Below, piece by piece: positions 12,068-23,495 of a DNA stretch of 64,000 nucleotides. This DNA comes from Cavia porcellus. Its lineage: Eukaryota; Chordata; Mammalia; Rodentia; Caviidae. The DNA is taken from the NCBI RefSeq assembly GCF_034190915.1, contig NW_026947486.1, positions 76,984,044-77,048,043 on the forward strand. The letters are read 5' to 3'. The notes under the pieces were generated by a model that saw only the letters and a program-made list of their open reading frames with translations, did not search any database and was not told the origin of the DNA. The translations under genes were made by a program, and so were the position numbers. How positions within the stretch are numbered: position 1 is the stretch's first letter; the number at the start of each line of letters is the position of its first letter.

Positions 12068-13120
12068 TTAATTATTTGCTTTGCTTAGTGGTTTTTTCCT
12101 TTGTGTATCTAAACTGTCTTTCAATATTTTTTGCAGGGTCGGTTTGGTGTTCATGAAGTTCTTCAGCTGTTCTTTGTCATGGAAGTATCGTATTGCACCA
12201 TCTATTTTGAATGATAGTTTTGCAGGATATATTAGTCTTGGTTGGAAATCATTTTGCTTTAGGATCTGGAATATTTCACCCCATGCTCTTCTTGACTTTA
12301 TCGTTTGTGCTGAGAAGTCTGCTGTGATTCTGATAGGTTTTCCTTTATAAGTGATCTGTCTTTTCTCTCTGACAGGTTTTAGTAATCTATTCTTGTGTTG
12401 GATTTCTGGGATGGTGATTATTATATGTCTGGGTGTAGTTTTATTTTGGTTATGAGTGTTTGGAGTTCTATATGCTTCACTGATCTTGATGTCAGTTTCT
12501 GATCTCATGCTTGGGAAATTTTCAGCTATTACTTCTCTAAATATCCGCTTGACATCCTTTATGTTGTCTCCCTCTCTTTCATTAATCCCTATCATTCTTA
12601 TGTTATTCTTCTTTGCATCGTCTTGCAGTTGTTGAATTGTTGTTTCCTGATTCCTTGTTATTTTCAAAAGATCTTTCCTTTCCTGTTCACTAGCTGCAAT
12701 CATGTCTTCAAGGTCTGAAATTCTATCTTCACTTTCATTAAGGCGGTTTTTACAACTTTCAGTGGAGTTTTTTATTTCCTGTATATCTCTGTGCATCTGC
12801 ATTATGTATTCTGTTTGTTTCTTATATTGCTCGTCTAGGGATTCTATCTTTTTGTTTAGTTCCTCCAATTTTTTATCTGTGTTTTCTTTAGATATATTTA
12901 GAATCTCTTTCATTTCTTTTATCATTTCTTCTTTTATCTGGGAGATTATTTCGAGTTTGAATTTCTTTAAAGCTTCCTGGAGTTGTTTGTCAACTTCAGT
13001 AGCTATTATGTCCGATATATGTTGTGGATGGGATATATTTTCTTCTATATACATTGCTCCTAGGGTTTCCTGAGATGGGCTGGAGGTTTGAGGTTGTAAT
13101 TTGATCTTTCGTTTTGTCAT
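12068..13120 (-). CDS. L1 ORF1 protein (RNA-binding chaperone), copy 2
   Basis: The frame is open for 350 aa from ATG at 13120, the same length as in copy 4. ORF1p trimerises and packages L1 RNA in cytoplasmic particles. The N-terminal 50 residues are basic and low in structure. Residues about 55-155 are a heptad coiled coil rich in E, K and L, with the trimer-type motif RISDLE. An RRM-like domain follows (about 160-260, beginning at NNIRMIGI) and then a C-terminal domain (about 260-345, with [15 protein letters not shown]). It lies 19 nt upstream of ORF2 on the same transcript. The frame is intact although ORF2 of this copy is not. Confidence 0.95.
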   Translation of the reverse strand: MTKRKIKLQPQTSSPSQETLGAMYIEENISHPQHISDIIATEVDKQLQEALKKFKLEIISQIKEEMIKEMKEILNISKENTDKKLEELNKKIESLDEQYKKQTEYIMQMHRDIQEIKNSTESCKNRLNESEDRISDLEDMIAASEQERKDLLKITRNQETTIQQLQDDAKKNNIRMIGINEREGDNIKDVKRIFREVIAENFPSMRSETDIKISEAYRTPNTHNQNKTTPRHIIITIPEIQHKNRLLKPVREKRQITYKGKPIRITADFSAQTIKSRRAWGEIFQILKQNDFQPRLIYPAKLSFKIDGAIRYFHDKEQLKNFMNTKPTLQKILKDSLDTQRKKPLSKANN

Positions 13121-13850
13121 TTTGTATATTTCTGTGTTTCAAGTGTTATTTGAAAGCTTCCTCAGGATCTGTTGAAAATCCCCTTCTATGCTTGGAGCTA
13201 CTGAGCCTCTGACACCGCACTACCCCAAGCCATTGGGCCTGCAGAACCAGTGTCCCTCCTCTGCCTGCTCAGAACTCTGCAGTTCCAGACAAGCTGGGCC
13301 TCAGGGACACTGTGCGCCCACCTGCCCCTTGGAAGATCCACAGCTCTTCAATTGCAGCCGGGTTAGGGTGCTCTCCACAGGCCACAGTGCCTCAGGAGCC
13401 TGTGATCCCTCCCTGCTTGCAGAGATATCCACAGTCCTCTAGGCAATGGAAGGGACTTCTGCAGGCACTCCAGATCCGCCCAGCTCCTCCTCTGCAGGCA
13501 GATGGCTAGGCGCGGCTGGGCTTGGGGGTTAGTGTAGGCCCGCCCATCCGTCAGGAGCTCAGCAGACTTCCAAGTGTAGCCAGGGGGGGGGAGGCAGCTG
13601 TAGTGGCCTCTAACCCACTGCTCCACTTCACTGCACCCAGAAGCCTGGGGGGTCCGGAACCGTCTGAGATTTGGGCAGACTGTGCTGGGCACTCACCACA
13701 GGCTGAGGTGCCTCAGGAAGCTGCGATGCCTCTCTGCTTGCAGAAGTATTCAGTCCTTCAGACAAAGGAACGGGCTTCTGCAGGGACTCCGGATCCGCCC
13801 AGCTCCTCCTCTGCAGGAGATGGCTAGGTGCGGCTGGGCTCGGGGGTTAG
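13121..13850 (-). promoter_or_regulatory. L1 copy 2 5' UTR / internal promoter
   Basis: This is a GC-rich region between ORF1 and the right target duplication. It contains about two partial units related to the 261-bp monomer of copies 3 and 4, seen from repeated stretches such as CCCAGCTCCTCCTCTGCAG at about 13478 and 13799. The transcript-side end (13850) falls within about 25 bp of the monomer phase at which copies 3 and 4 also begin. A GCCAT core lies about 28 nt inside the element end, reminiscent of a YY1 site, which is only suggestive. Confidence 0.8.
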
Positions 13851-13867
13851 TAACTTTTGTCTTTATT
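13851..13867. repeat. Target-site duplication of L1 copy 2, right
   Basis: Exact 17-bp copy of 7121-7137. Beyond it the old L1 A resumes with the ORF2 sequence expected after the left copy. Confidence 0.93.
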
Positions 13868-15629
13868 GATATGGTCAATTACATTTATTGATCTATATGT
13901 TGAGCCACCTCTTCATGCCTGGGATGAATCCCACTTGGTCATGGTATATAATCTTCTTGATGATTTGCTGCATCCTATTTCCAATATTTTATTGAGGATT
14001 TTTACATCTGTGTTCATTAGGGAGATTGGCTAGTAGTTATCTTTTTTAGTTGGGTCTTTCTCAGGTTTTGGTACTAGAGTAATATTTGCTTCCTGGAATG
14101 ACTTAGGAAGGATTGCTTCCCTTTGAATTTCAGTGAAGAGTTTCAGGAGTGTCGGCAGTAAGTCTTCTTTGTATTTCTTGTAGAATTTTGCAGTGAATCT
14201 GTCTGGGTACTGCCTCTTCTTTGTAGGTAAGGACTTAATTACATTATCAATTTCATTAATAGATATTGCATTATTCAGCAGTTTTACATCTTTTTGACCA
14301 AGCTTTGGTACTTTGTATGTTTCTAGGAATCTATGTATTTCTTCTGTGTTATCAAACCTATGAGAGTAGAGGTTTTCAAAATAGGTGCTGATGATATTCT
14401 GTATTTTTACCAAGTCTGTAGTGATTGTGCCTTTTTCCTTCCTTATTGCATGCATTCGAGCTTTTTCTTCCCTTTTTAAAATAAGGTTGGCTAGGAGCTT
14501 ATCAGTTTTATTTATTCTTTCAAAGAACAAACTCTTTGATTCAGTGATTCTTTGGATTGTTTTCTTAGTCTCTATTGTATTCATTTCTGCTCTGATTTTT
14601 ATATTTTCCTCCCTTCTTTTGGCTTTGGGTTTGACGTGCTCTTCTTTTTCTACCTGTTTGAGGTGTAGCATCAGGTTATTTATTTGTATTCGTTCTGTTT
14701 TCCTGATGTGGGAACTCAGTGCAATAAATTTCCCTCTGAGGACAGCTTTCATTGCATCTCACAGATTCCGGTAGGTTGTATTTATAATTTCGTTTGCTTG
14801 TAGGTATTGCTTTACTTCTTCTTTAACTTTCCCCATGATCCACTGATTACTCAAGAGGGTGTTATACAGTTGCCCTGTGTTTGTGGGATTTTTGATGTAT
14901 CTTTTATCATTAATTTCTAATTTCATGGTGCTATGATCTGATAACATATATGGGATAATTTCAACTCTTTTGCATTTATTTAAATATGTTCTGTGGGCTA
15001 ATATACGATCTATTTTAGAGAATGTCCCATGTACTTCTGAGAAGAATGTGTAGTCTGATGTTGTTGGGTGGAACACTATCTATAAAGTCCATTTGTTCAC
15101 ATGTGTGATTCAGTTCTGTTATTTCTTTGCTGATCTTCTGTCTGGTTGATCTGTCCCTTGGTGTCAATGGTGTGTTAAGGTCTCTTGCTACAATTGTGTT
15201 ACTGATAATTTGATTTTTCATTTCTGTTAATACTTGTTTTATGTAACTGGGTGCTCTGGAATTTGGTGCATATATATGTTTGTTATCTCTTCCTGTTGAA
15301 GTTTTCCCCTAAAGAGTATGTAATGACCTTTTTTGTCTCTTCTGATCATTATTTGTTTAAAGCTCACAGTGTCTGCAAACAGAACGGCTACTCCTGCTTT
15401 TTTCGGTTCCTGTTGCATGAAGTATTGTTTTCCCCATCTTTTGACTTTCAGTCTGTGAGTAGCCTTCTGGGTTAGATGGGTTTCTTGTAGACAGCATATG
15501 CTTGGATTTTGTTTCTTGATCCATTCTGCCAGTCTTTCTTTTAAGTGTTGCATTGAGACCATTTACATTAATGGTTATAACTGTTATATGTTGGTTTATT
15601 CTTAACATGTTATCTTTCTGCTGTTGCAT
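13868..15629 (-). pseudogene. L1 A ORF2 remnant, N-terminal half
   Basis: On the minus strand this encodes the endonuclease and linker region in broken pieces. Open stretches at 14030-14752, 14759-15076, 15015-15221 and 15239-15562 match successive parts of the young ORF2 in different frames, so there are several frameshifts. The QETH and SDHS endonuclease motifs remain recognisable. The ATG position is at 15627-15629, 19 nt after the ORF1 stop, as in the young copies. Confidence 0.88.
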
Positions 15630-15648
15630 CTTTATCTTTCTGTTCTCT

Positions 15649-16699
15649 TTAATTGTCTGCTTTGCTCAGTGTTTTTTTCCTAAGTTTATCTAAACTGTCT
15701 GCAAATATTTTTTGCAATGTTGGCTTGGTGATCATGAAGTTCTTCAGCTGTTCTTTGTCATGGAAATATCTTATTTCACCATCGATTTTGAAGCATAGTT
15801 TTGCAGAGTGCATCAGTCTAGGTGGAAATCATTTTGCTTTAGGATCTGGAATACTTCACTCCATGCTCTTCTTGACTTTATTGTTTGTGCTGAGAATTCT
15901 GCTGTGATTCTGATAGGTTTCCTTTATAGGTAATCTGTCTTTTCTCTCTGACAGCTTTTAGTATACTATTCTTTTGTTGGATTTCTGGGATGGTGATTAT
16001 TATATGTTTGGGTGTATTTTTATTTTGGTTATGGCTATTTGGTGTTCTATATGCTTTACTGATCCTGATATCAGTTTCCAATCTCATGTTTGGGTTATTT
16101 TCAGCTATTACTTCTCTCAATAACTTCATGATATCCTTTATGTAGTTCCCTTCTTTTTCATTCATCCCTATGAATCTTATGTTGTTTTTCTTTGCTTCAT
16201 ATTGCAGTTGTTGAATTGTTATTTCCTGATTTCTTGTTATTTTTAAAAGATCTTTCGTTTCCTGTTCACTGGCTGCAATCTTGTCTTTGAGGCCTGAAAT
16301 TCTATCTTCACTTTCATTGAGGAGGTTTTTTATAACTTTCAATGGAGTTTTTGATTTCCTATATATCTCTTTCCGTGTGCTTTATGTATTGTTTTATTTT
16401 CTTATATTGTTTATCCAGGGATTCTATCTTTTTGTTTTGTTCTTCCAGTTTTTTAACTGTGTCTTCTTTAGTTATGTTCAACATCTCCTTCATTTCTTTT
16501 ATCATTTCTGCTTTTATATGGGAGATTTTTTTAAGTTTAAATTCCTTTAAAGCTTCCGGCATTGCTTCTTTATTTCGGTTACTATTATTTCAGGAATTTC
16601 AGGCACATGGCATGTATTTTCTTCTATGTACATGGCTTCTAGGCCTTTGTGGGATGGGCTGGATGTTTGAGATTGCATTTTGGTCTTTCATTTTGTCAT
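15649..16699 (-). pseudogene. L1 A ORF1 remnant
   Basis: Decayed ORF1 on the minus strand. The stretch 15878-16342 (154 codons) keeps the end of the coiled coil and the RRM-like domain, and 16359-16562 keeps the N-terminal part of the coiled coil. These pieces are in different frames. The ATG context at 16697-16699 matches that of the young copies. Length is close to the 1053 bp of intact ORF1, so loss is by point changes and small indels. Confidence 0.86.
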
Positions 16700-17365
16700 T
16701 TTCCTATATTTCCATGTTTCAAGTGTTGTTCCAAAGCTTCCTCTGGGCATGTTAGAAATTGTCTCCTATATCCTGGGCTCCTGGGTCTTCTCTGGTAGCG
16801 TAGCTCCCTCCTTGGGCAGCGAGGCCCCAAGATTAAATGAATGTTTCCAGTCTCCACTCAGGTAAGCCTAAAGCCTCCTCAAGCTATAGAGCTCCCTCCT
16901 CTTGCAGCAAAGCTCCCTTGATGGAAAGAAGGCCACCCAGCATGATCCAGGCAGACCTAAATTCCACTAAGCCAAATCTACTGTGGCTGCTAGCCAAGCG
17001 GGACCCCAGGACCCTACTGCAAGGATCTCATACTCTCCTGGGTTTTAATTATCATGTAACCATCCACCTCCTTGGATGGCTCAGCTCCTTGGGCTGATAG
17101 AAGGTCACCCTTTTGGCCTAGATAGGCCTCAAAGCTCCTCATTGGGGCTGCTCCCTCATTCAGGTGGTGGCAGTAGTGCTGGTGCTCTCCAGGACAAAAG
17201 AAGGTTACAGGCAAGGCCAGAGCATGTTTCTGTGGGTTTACCCAGCTCCCTCCTCCTGGTGGGGCAGCTCCAGTTTGACCTTCTGGTGAGAGAATGTGTT
17301 CAGCTAGGCCCAACAAATCCAGAGTAGGTTCCCCAGGCTTGGCCCAGCTCCCTCCTCCCAGGGAC
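16700..17365 (-). promoter_or_regulatory. L1 A 5' UTR, old-type GC-rich repeats
   Basis: GC-rich sequence with recurring CAGCTCCCTCCTCC-like motifs spaced roughly 100 bp. The same motif is repeated in the L1 E 5' UTR near 39600-39890, so these are monomers of an older promoter type. It is probably inactive. Confidence 0.65.
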
Positions 17366-19150
17366 AATCATTTCTAAAACCCATTCCATGCTTATGGGAT
17401 GAGTGTCAAGTATGTTCTGCCTGATTTTTGTTCCAGTTTGATCCTTTGTGGTGAAAGGAAAATTCTAGTTCTTGAGGCTCCTGATCTCAGCCTTTCAAGT
17501 TTGAGAATGACAACATTTGGGTAAATTGGTCCATTAACTCACCACAGGTGTATGACAAAAAAAATCTGTTTTGCTGTTAAAAACTCTTTAACTTCAACTT
17601 TCTCCTGCTACTTTTTCTTTCTTTACATTAAAAGGTTTTTATTAAAGACCAGAGATACCCACTCTGAAAAGATTTTACTACTAATTTATCTCTTACTATC
17701 CCATAGGGTAGGGATGAAACTATGATACATCTTCAGTCAGTCCCCTTGCCTTCTTCAGCAATGTGGCCTGGGCAGGGTGGACTAATAGCTTTTTAAGTTA
17801 AGGCTCAAGTATGGATAATTACAAGAGCAAAACTGAAAACAGATTTTTAAAAATCTACACAGGAAGTTGGTAAATTTAGTTACTACAGTTACCCTCTGGA
17901 ACATGTCTCCAAGTCAAAAATTGCTAAACCAGGACTGCATATTTTGTTAAAGTTATGTAGGACAAGTCAAAGCACCATGAGGAAATGGGCATGTCTGCAC
18001 TGATGAGTGGTATATGGGCCCCACTACTTCCTTTGTCCAAATTCAGTGACTTTTCCTAGCTCTAGAGTTATTGGATTAAATTTGGGTGATGTCCCATACT
18101 ATTGGTTGAAACAGGCAAGTGAAAGAGTTGCCTTTCTCTGCTTGGGTTTCAGCTAAGATCTAGCTGGTTATAATCTATTTTGATTCCTTAAAATAGTATC
18201 TAACCTTGGCTCCTTCTCTAACTCTGGTTCTTATGTTTGGTCCAAGCATTTTTAATGTTTTGGTAAAATTTGTTTCTTCTTACCTAGTGGCTATTGATCT
18301 CCAAATGGTCATGCAGGTGGCATCAATGATTAATGTGCTGGACTCTTTATTGGGGTCCACTAATTTGATTCCCTGAAGACAGTACATTACTGATGAACAC
18401 CAATGTGACTTCTGTCCTTGGCCTCTTAGATTAGCTTTCTGGAGAAAGTCTCTGACTGGCATCTCCCATACATCAATCTCAGCATGAAGCAACTGGATTT
18501 GGTTTTCACCTGTTTTCTTTTAATAGCAATTATGGAGACTTCTTTAGAGGGAGGAAATGTAGAAAATGCTTTATTTAGTAGGCATATGCATAAGACAGCT
18601 ACCCAGTGGGAAGTCCTTAGAGTGGCGGTGATCACTCATATTGATAAAAATTTTAAAAAGGCAATGAACTAGGGCTATGAAAAAGAATAAACTTTCCTCA
18701 GGCAATGTGGTCTCTCCCTCTTAAAAAACAGATGAGCCACTACAAAATGAATTCTTGAATTTTGAGAATTTTAAAATACAATGAACTGTCTCTAACATTA
18801 AGTGCAACCCACATGCTCCTTATGATTTTTGAGGTTATTATAATGTAAAATAACTAGTTCTATCTAAGATCCCAGTTTACTCTAAACACTGTGTGAAAGA
18901 ACTGAGCTAGACAGCCTGAGTCACAGAGCCATCTGTAACAGATGACCACTAAACAACTGAGAAATTACTGTGCTGTTTATTTACAATTAGCTTTAAATCT
19001 GGGGGCCATGTAGCCACCTCATTTGTAATTCCTCATAGAAATCCACCACTATTCTTCTCCTTATTTCCAATACAATCTCTCTTAAGCTAAAAAAGGAAAA
19101 ACTCTGAATTTTGTAGTATTTATGAATTCTATAAATTTAGTAAAATAATT
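17366..19150. other. Gene-free stretch, no assignable feature
   Basis: AT-moderate sequence with no ORF above about 70 codons and no recognisable domain, splice-site pattern or RNA gene. It may be old decayed transposon sequence or unique intergenic DNA. Confidence 0.5.
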
Positions 19151-19610
19151 TCAACTCATAAGAAAATATAGGTATAAATATTCATTAACTTGCATTGATC
19201 AACAGTTTCTTAGACATGACACAAAATTACAAGGAACAATACAGACAAATCATATTTCATCAAATTAAAATCTTCAGTTGGTCAAAAGACACTATTAAAA
19301 TGAGAAGACAACATACAGATTGGGAGAAAACCATGTTTCTTATAAAGGTCTAGAGCTTGTATTCACAAAATTTTTTGAAAATGTAGCAATAAAAACACAA
19401 GTAACTAGATGTGGACAAATAGATTTAATAAGCAGTTCTCCAACTAAGGTATAAAAATGGCTATAAACTTATAAAAATGCTATATCTTATCCTTTGGGAA
19501 ATAAAAATCAACTGCACAATGAGGTGGCCCCTCAAAACTATTAGAATGTCTATACCAGAAGGAACAAACAAGTACTGAAAATGATTGAAAAAGTAGGTCA
19601 CTGGGAGTCA
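19150..19610 (+). mobile_element. Ancient L1 ORF2 3' fragment
   Basis: The stretch resembles the segment of old mammalian L1 ORF2 before the cysteine motif: an A-rich plus-strand sequence with the pattern of a lysine- and asparagine-rich tract followed by a region equivalent to the residues around 840-930 of copy 1. It is very diverged, with many stops and deletions, and much older than the other L1s here. Confidence 0.55.
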
Positions 19611-20290
19611 GAATTTAAAGAGCAATATCCTGTCTTAGCTCCTTCTTTCCTCTCTGCATTTTCCTTGCTTTCTCAGCTTCCTGGCTGCATGAGGTGAGCA
19701 GCTGCCCTTTACCATGCCATTTCTGCCTTGGAGACAACTGACAATAGATCAAAATCTCTGAAACCATGACCCATAGAAAACTTTTTCTCCTTTAAGTTGT
19801 GTGTGTCAGTTATTTTACCCAGCAACAGAAAGAGATTCTAATTGGGGCAAAAGATTTTTCTATTCTGTGGTACATAGAGCAGTTTTCTATTCTGTACCAC
19901 TTACATAGTTGTCTATTCTAGCACCAACACCACGTATAAAATTGTAACTTTAGAAAATCTGGTAGGAAATAAATGTGCAGATATATACTTTGATAGACAA
20001 TAGACACATTAAAATATTTTCTTCTTAGCAGAAACAGAATCCTGAATGTTGGCTTAGTCCCACTTCCCTCCATAATTTCTAATAGTTTTCTGCATAAAGA
20101 TTCCTGCAGTTTTAGTTTCATTGATTTCCCTTATGAGTAGAATTTTTCCTATTCTAATTAATTATAGCATCTATACAATAAGCTTACATTATCTCCTATT
20201 TGGCAAGAACAAGTGTCATATAATTCTTATGTTTTTCATTGACTCATTAATGAAGTTAATTTTTAAAAAACTATTTTTATTTTTATTTAC
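19611..20290. other. Gene-free stretch with a possible LTR-like end
   Basis: Around 19630-19850 the sequence has a run of features similar to 62560-62660 (a pyrimidine-rich stretch, GCCATG-like and CTGAAACC-like motifs), which resembles the 3' part of mammalian LTRs of MaLR type. No flanking duplication was found. The remainder is AT-rich and unassigned. Confidence 0.35.
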
Positions 20291-20299
20291 TTTAATTTT

Positions 20300-20935
20300 T
20301 TATTTTAAAGACAATAAAATAAAAAACCCAGAATACATTGAATCAAAACAAAGCAGTGAAATTGGTAAAGAATTTCAAAGAAGGATAATAGAAAAACAAA
20401 AGTTACTGTACTATACCATGTTATCTTCACAATAGTTATCTAATCCCACCAGATATAGCAAAATCAAAACAAAACAGAATAAAATCAATCAAAAAAAAAT
20501 ATTGAATAAAAGAAAATCAGATTGAAACAACAGTGTGAACAATATTGGATTTAAAAAAAGTCAGAAGAAAATCTTCCATAATTGCTATGTTGTATAATGT
20601 TATCCTCACTGTAGATGCTCAGATTACCAGCTCCAGTACTGCAAAGTCAAACAAACAATATAAACATTCAGTTGCTTTTTTACATCAGTTGCTAACAACT
20701 CAGCCTGTCCTCTGAACCAGCTAGTTGCTTATGGGGAATTGGGGGGGGGGGTGATTCTCAGCCCATGCACCAGGAGACTCATGGGAGGTGCTTTCTGACT
20801 TTTCTCTTCCTGGTCCCCACATGGCCTGCATGGCTTACCAGAAAGGCTGGCTAGTTAGTCGACTCCTTGCAGTCTCAGCATGGCTGATTCTTGGGAGATT
20901 CTATATGACTTTTCCTCTCCTTGGCCCTGTATGAC
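20300..20935. repeat. Interspersed repeat, copy a (pair with 61200-61895)
   Basis: A stretch of about 640 bp, A-rich at its left and GC-richer at its right, that aligns collinearly with 61200-61895. Shared landmarks are an AAAACAAAACAGAAT-type tract, GCAATATTGGATTT-like sequence, an AAACAATA(T)AAACATT segment, AGTTGCTTATGGGG and CTTGCCAGAAAGGCT. The A-rich half has motifs like those of L1 3' UTRs in this window, so it may be an L1-derived module. Family not identified. Confidence 0.65.
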
Positions 20936-21136
20936 CTGCTTAAAAATTTATTTAAAATTTTTTTTATGTTTTTTGGTATTCAATGTGATGATTTGATGCA
21001 TATACACACTGTGGGGTAATTAAATCAAGCAAATTAACATGTACTTTCTAATTTTGTCATTTTATGATAAAGATTGTCTTCTAGAACACTTAAAAGTCTA
21101 TACTTTTAAAAACTTTCAAGTATATAACATGTGATT

Positions 21137-21226
21137 TTTTTTTTCTTTTTTTGGTACTGGGAATCAAACTTGTTACCTTGTGCTCATCAGTCAGGCACTG
21201 TGCCACTGTGCTATATCCCCTGCCCT
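21137..21226 (-). mobile_element. ID-like tRNA-derived SINE
   Basis: A T-rich tract at the left followed by a body of about 75 bp ending CCCCTGCCC, which on the minus strand resembles the tRNA-derived ID head found in rodents. The internal Pol III boxes are degraded. Possible imperfect flanking repeats TGTGATTT and TGTAATTT. It supports a rodent origin. Confidence 0.65.
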
Positions 21227-21268
21227 GTAATTTGTAACTACACTCACCACTCAGCATATGTCATTGTG

Positions 21269-21287
21269 ATATATATATATATATATA
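21269..21287. repeat. (AT)n microsatellite
   Basis: Run of about nine AT dinucleotides inside the ancient L1 fragment. Confidence 0.9.
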
Positions 21288-21589
21288 TTTCTGGGCTCCT
21301 ATTTATAGTGCTGCAGTGAACACAGGAATATAAATCTCTCAACATATTTACTTTATTTTCTTTAGATATATATTAGGCAGTGAGATTGCTGGATCAGGTA
21401 GCAATTTCATTTTATGCTTATTTAATCATTTTTTTCTTTTTCTTTTCATTTTTCTCCTTCCCTCTCCTCAAGTTCTTGTTTCATTTTGACTCACTTCTAC
21501 CTATTTCACAATATCTATTGTAATATTTGTTGTTATTTTTCAATATTTTACACTGATATTATGAAAATATAATATTTATTCATGTGGGA

Positions 21590-23495
21590 TGATTTATTTC
21601 ACTTGTGGTCTCAAGGTGTCTCCATTTACCTAGAAATGACTCAAGATTTTCTCACTTTATGGCTGAGTAGTACTCCATCTATGAAAAACCCACATCTTTG
21701 TTCATTCTTTGATTGATGGTCATTTGGGTTGTATATAACATTTAGCTACTACAAACTGTGCTGCTATAAACATGGATTTACATATATTGCTGTGGTGTGA
21801 TGTTTTTAATTCTTCTGGAAAGACACCCAGAAGAATAACTGGGTCCAATCAGACTACTGGTCCTAGTTTTTTGAGGAATCTCAACCCTGATGTCCATAGT
21901 GGTTGCACCAGCCTGTACCCCTACCAAAAGTGGAGAACTGTTCATTTTTCCACACAGTCCCTCCAGCATTTGTTATTGGTTGATTTGTTCAAGAAAGCCA
22001 TTCTTTCTGGAGTAAGGTGGAATCTCAGCGTTATTTTCATTTCCATCTCTCTAATAACTATATTTGTGCCTTGTATTTTTTTGTATGACAAGTGTGTATT
22101 CATCTCAGGTGCCCATTTTTGGATTAGGTCTTTAAATTTGGAGCATCTGATTTTTTTTCAATTCTTTATATGCTGTAGATAATAGTCTTTTGTCTGAGAG
22201 AAAACTGGCTAAATTTTTTCCTACCCTGTGGGTTATCTTCCTACTCTGTTGGTAATTTCTTTTACTGTGGAAAACTTTAATAGGATTAGAACCCAGTTGT
22301 TGATTATTTGTATTATTTCTTGTGTGATCAAGGTTTTGTTCATGAAATATTGCCTAAGCCTATGTTTTCTAGATTTCTACCTGTAGTCCCTTCCAGAAGA
22401 TTTAAAGTTTCTGTTTTAGCATTTAGAGATTTGCTCTATTCTGATTTTAGTTTAGTTTAGTGCATAGTGATAAACATGGGTTCAGATTTAGTATTCAGCA
22501 TGTGGAAAGCTACTTTTTCCAGCACCAAATATTAAAGAAGCTATGTTTCTTTCAGTGAACGTGCTTGGCCCCTTTGTAAGTGATAAGGTGGCTGAATGTG
22601 TTTGGAGTTGTTTCTGTTTCTTTTAATCTGTTTCATTGACCCTCTAGTCTGTTTTGTTGCCAGAACCATGCTTATTTTACCACAGTAGCTCTGTAGTATT
22701 ATTTCATGTCAGGGATTGTGATGTCCCCTCCTTTGCTTTTGTTGCTGAGAATTGTTTTTGCTTTTCTTGGTCTCTTCTGTTTCCAAATGAATTTTAGGAA
22801 TGCTTTCTGTAGTTCTGTAAGGTGTGTTGATAGTATTTTCATTAAGGTTGCATTAAGTTTGTATAATAACATTGGTAGTATGGTCAATTTCACTGTTTAT
22901 TCTTCCTTTTAAGAGTACTGTAATTTTTAAATTTTCTTTCTTTTTTATTTCTCTCTTTTTTGGAGACAGGGTCTCATTATGCATTTCAGAATGGCCTTGA
23001 ACTCATTTTGCAGCCCAGGTTGACCTCAAACTCATTACAATCCTCCTGCCTCATGTAATTTTCAATATATAGATCTTTTATTTCCTTTGTTAGCTTGATC
23101 CCTATTTCATCTTTTGGATGCAACTTAGAAAAGTGTGGTTTCCCTAATTTCTTTCTCAATGAGTTTGTTGTTTGTGTACAGGAATGCTGTTGATTTTTGA
23201 GTGTTGACTTTGCATCTAGCTATATTACTGAATTTGGTTATCAAATCACAAGTTTTTGATGGAGTTCTTGAGCTCTTTTATGTAGAGTACCTTGTTTTCT
23301 CTAAACAATAATAATTTAACTTCTTCTTTTCCTATTCCTGTGCTTTTTATTATTTTTTCTTGTCTAATTGTTCTGGCTAATATTTCCAAAGCTATATTGA
23401 ATAGGAGTATTAATATTGGGCATTCTTGGCTCATTCCTGATTTTAGAGTGAAAGTTTTCAGTTTTTGACCATTTAGCATGATGTTGGCTGTTGAT
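21590..23495 (-). pseudogene. L1 B ORF2 remnant
   Basis: Fragments of the ORF2 C-terminal half in several frames. The minus-strand stretch 22699-22893 corresponds to the segment just after the RT domain, and 23246-23479 corresponds to the region containing the catalytic motif, here altered. Frameshifts, stops and the SINE insertion exclude function. Confidence 0.85.
22929..23053 (-). mobile_element. B1-like SINE in L1 B
   Basis: A T-rich tail on the left (22929-22960) precedes a body of about 95 bp carrying GGAGACAGGGTCTC and ending in CTCCTGCCTC, which is the reverse complement of the 7SL-derived B1 head. It is flanked by the imperfect target duplication TGTAATTTT (22919-22927 and 23054-23062), and the L1 continues across it. 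B1 elements are restricted to rodents. Confidence 0.85.

Larger units (their letters stand above)
7138..13850 (-). mobile_element. L1 copy 2, full length, inserted into L1 A
   Basis: This is a complete L1 on the minus strand: impure poly(A) tail (T-rich 7138-7165), 3' UTR to 8208, ORF2 8209-12048, 19-nt gap, ORF1 12068-13120, and 5' UTR 13121-13850. It is flanked by an exact 17-bp target duplication, the product of target-primed reverse transcription. It lies in the same orientation as its host. The 5' UTR holds fewer promoter monomers than copy 4. ORF2 carries two adjacent nonsense codons, so the copy is not autonomous. Confidence 0.96.
13868..17365 (-). mobile_element. Old L1 A, 5' half
   Basis: Continuation of L1 A after the copy 2 insertion: ORF2 5' part to 15629, ORF1 15649-16699, and 5' UTR about 16700-17365. 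Together with 4158-7137 it forms a near full-length but decayed L1. Its 5' UTR is unrelated by eye to the 261-bp monomers of the young copies and resembles that of L1 E (39060-39893). Confidence 0.88.
20940..21430 (-). mobile_element. Ancient L1 3' end fragment, split by an ID-like SINE
   Basis: The sequence before and after the SINE at about 21137-21226 has the character of a very old L1 3' end on the minus strand. The stretch around 21290-21410 matches the widely conserved ORF2-end region that, on the minus strand, encodes the approach to the terminus. No frame is open. Confidence 0.5.
21430..23495 (-). mobile_element. Old L1 B, 3' part
   Basis: Minus-strand L1 with a T-rich 3' UTR (about 21430-21590) and a decayed ORF2 segment that aligns with the C-terminal half of the young ORF2 but is more diverged than L1 A. 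A B1-like SINE is inserted at 22929-23053. The element stops at about 23495 in the RT region and is followed by unrelated sequence, so its 5' part is lost. Confidence 0.85.

Noticed and set aside
18280..18672. Overlapping 60-70 codon ORFs in the gene-free stretch
   Set aside because: No domain, no splice context and overlapping on both strands; consistent with random open frames.
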